This document shows, piece after piece, positions 21,671 through 22,524 of a DNA stretch of 22,524 nucleotides. The notes under the pieces are model-generated. The model was not told the origin of the DNA, did not search any database, and saw nothing but the letters and a program-made list of their open reading frames with translations. The DNA is taken from positions 655,263 through 677,786 of the forward strand of contig NW_003124894.1 in the NCBI RefSeq assembly GCF_000003605.2, written 5' to 3'. Numbering within the stretch: position 1 is the stretch's first letter; every line of letters starts with the position of its first letter. The DNA is from Saccoglossus kowalevskii. Its lineage: Eukaryota > Hemichordata > Enteropneusta > Harrimaniidae. The translations under genes were made by a program, and so were the position numbers.

Positions 21671-21888
21671 GTGAGTCCTCGATTTATATTGATGCGCAAG
21701 TACAAACTGAAGGTTGTTTGCATTTACTTTTGCTTGTTCTCGGCTTGCATATGTAATTCACTAATCTTGGTATTTACAATGCATGGAGAGCAAATATAGT
21801 AAACGACTTCCAATGTGGTACTCATTGCATTTCATGTTATGTTTATTTGTCATATTTTTCCCAGCATTCTAATTGTATTGTCACAATC
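21671..21888. other. MDM1 intron 13 start, with a possible exon 13 extension to 21712
   Basis: The exon 13 donor is placed at 21671 (AAGA|GTGAGT). The frame stays open beyond it (SESSIYIDAQVQTE) to a second, weaker donor-like site GAAG|GTTGTT at 21713, so a longer exon is possible. The junction after 21670 is in phase 1, and the second site ends in the same phase. The next exon is not in the window. Confidence 0.5.
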
Positions 21889-22043
21889 TTAAAGCAAGGG
21901 AGTCGTCTCCTGCGCATACGTCAGCGTGTCATTGTTTACAAACAAGCGTCTACCCATGAGCCTTTGCGTTTTTAGCATGTGTTGTTATCGTCGCTTGGGA
22001 CTCAATTCCTGCGCATGCGCGGGTGACAACCCTCTCGCTTTAA
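21889..22043 (+). mobile_element. TTAA-flanked MITE-like element, family 1 copy 3
   Basis: The left end TTAAAGCAAGGGAGTCGTCT and right end GGTGACAACCCTCTCGCTTT plus AA are imperfect inverted repeats of about 30 bp. Both flanks are TTAA. The interior is nearly colinear with copy 1. The right subterminal region holds TGCGCATGCGCGGG, an NRF1-like palindrome. It is the most complete simple copy in the window. Confidence 0.87.
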
Positions 22044-22230
22044 CCTTTTGGATGTCACAGTAAACTTTCGTCATCATTCACAGAATAAAATGTCACATTT
22101 TTCACAGAGAATGTAGTTAATAGAACATTATGTCCATTTGGTTCAAAATAATTATAAAAAAATAAGCAATTATAAGCAAAATGTTGCACACAAATTTAGG
22201 TGGGAAAAATCATAGCGTCCCAAGGGTTAA
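22040..22230. mobile_element. Possible TTAA-flanked element, family 3, abutting family 1 copy 3
   Basis: TTAACCTTTTGGATGTC at the left and GCGTCCCAAGGGTTAA at the right are imperfect inverted repeats of about 16 bp. TTAA is at each end, and the left TTAA is shared with the neighbouring element. The interior is AT-rich and non-coding. The inverted match is short, so this call is weaker than the others. Confidence 0.5.
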
Positions 22231-22524
22231 TGCAAATTTGAATTTGAACTGCGGCCAGTAAAAAATATACCAAACTCAGCCTTGATTCATCTAACATATT
22301 TGTTGCTTCTTGTTTATTTTTTTGTTATTAAATTGTTTATAGTTATTTAATGTATTGCTTGTGGCAATAATGTTTTATCATATAACTTGCAACAATAATG
22401 TTTTAAAGGGACAACCCATTATTCCGATGGGGGAGCAAGGGAGGATCCAATTATTCTATCTTCACTTGGCTATGTGCAGAGAGATGTGCATGTTTTTCTG
22501 ATGTATTCCTTCATGGTCATTACA
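22231..22524. other. Right-edge sequence, probable MDM1 intron
   Basis: AT-rich sequence with a short local repeat (CTTG, then CAATAATGTTTTA, at about 22358 and 22386). I found no segment matching the conserved MDM1 C-terminus. Confidence 0.45.

Overview
This is a eukaryotic window from an animal, most likely a marine invertebrate. Evidence is the AT-rich base composition, spliced genes with GT-AG introns of about 0.3-1.6 kb, four metazoan protein families, and many short non-autonomous transposon-like repeats inside introns. The repeat types (tandem-repeat-cored elements, TTAA- and TA-flanked elements) recall molluscs and basal deuterostomes, but the sequence does not fix the phylum. No prokaryotic operon, CRISPR array, rRNA or tRNA gene was seen.

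Layout, left to right. (1) 1-316: a 21-bp-period minisatellite. (2) 533-4393, minus strand: the first five coding exons of ATP6AP1/Ac45 (V-ATPase accessory subunit S1); the remaining exons lie beyond the left edge. (3) 4394-4738: a 345-bp interval separates its ATG from that of RPS23, a head-to-head arrangement. (4) 4739-7260, plus strand: a complete four-exon RPS23 gene encoding 143 aa of uS12. (5) 7308-8474: a convergent intergenic region with no gene seen. (6) 8475-9647, minus strand: TRMU (mitochondrial tRNA 2-thiouridylase) with its recognised coding part in one exon. (7) 9670-11436: a divergent intergenic region with a 181-bp tandem duplication and a palindrome cluster. (8) 11437-21670, plus strand: thirteen coding exons of MDM1, a microtubule/centriole protein; its 3' end is beyond the right edge.

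The four genes do not form one pathway: they serve the secretory and lysosomal V-ATPase, the cytosolic ribosome, mitochondrial tRNA thiolation and the centriole/cilium. The main architectural signal is the ATP6AP1-RPS23 head-to-head pair, which as I recall matches the vertebrate ATP6AP1L-RPS23 pair.

The accessory content is rich. There are two copies in opposite orientation, about 17 kb apart, of an element with a terminal hairpin and a core of about 157-bp tandem repeats. One of these carries a nested TA-inserted element whose empty site is visible in neighbouring monomers. There are also three copies of a TTAA-flanked element carrying NRF1-like CG palindromes, two further TTAA-flanked elements, and a separate TA-flanked element. 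MDM1 exon 3 holds an apparent one-base frameshift. I see no convincing wholly new gene system; the repeat elements and the MDM1 exon anomalies are the best candidates for follow-up.
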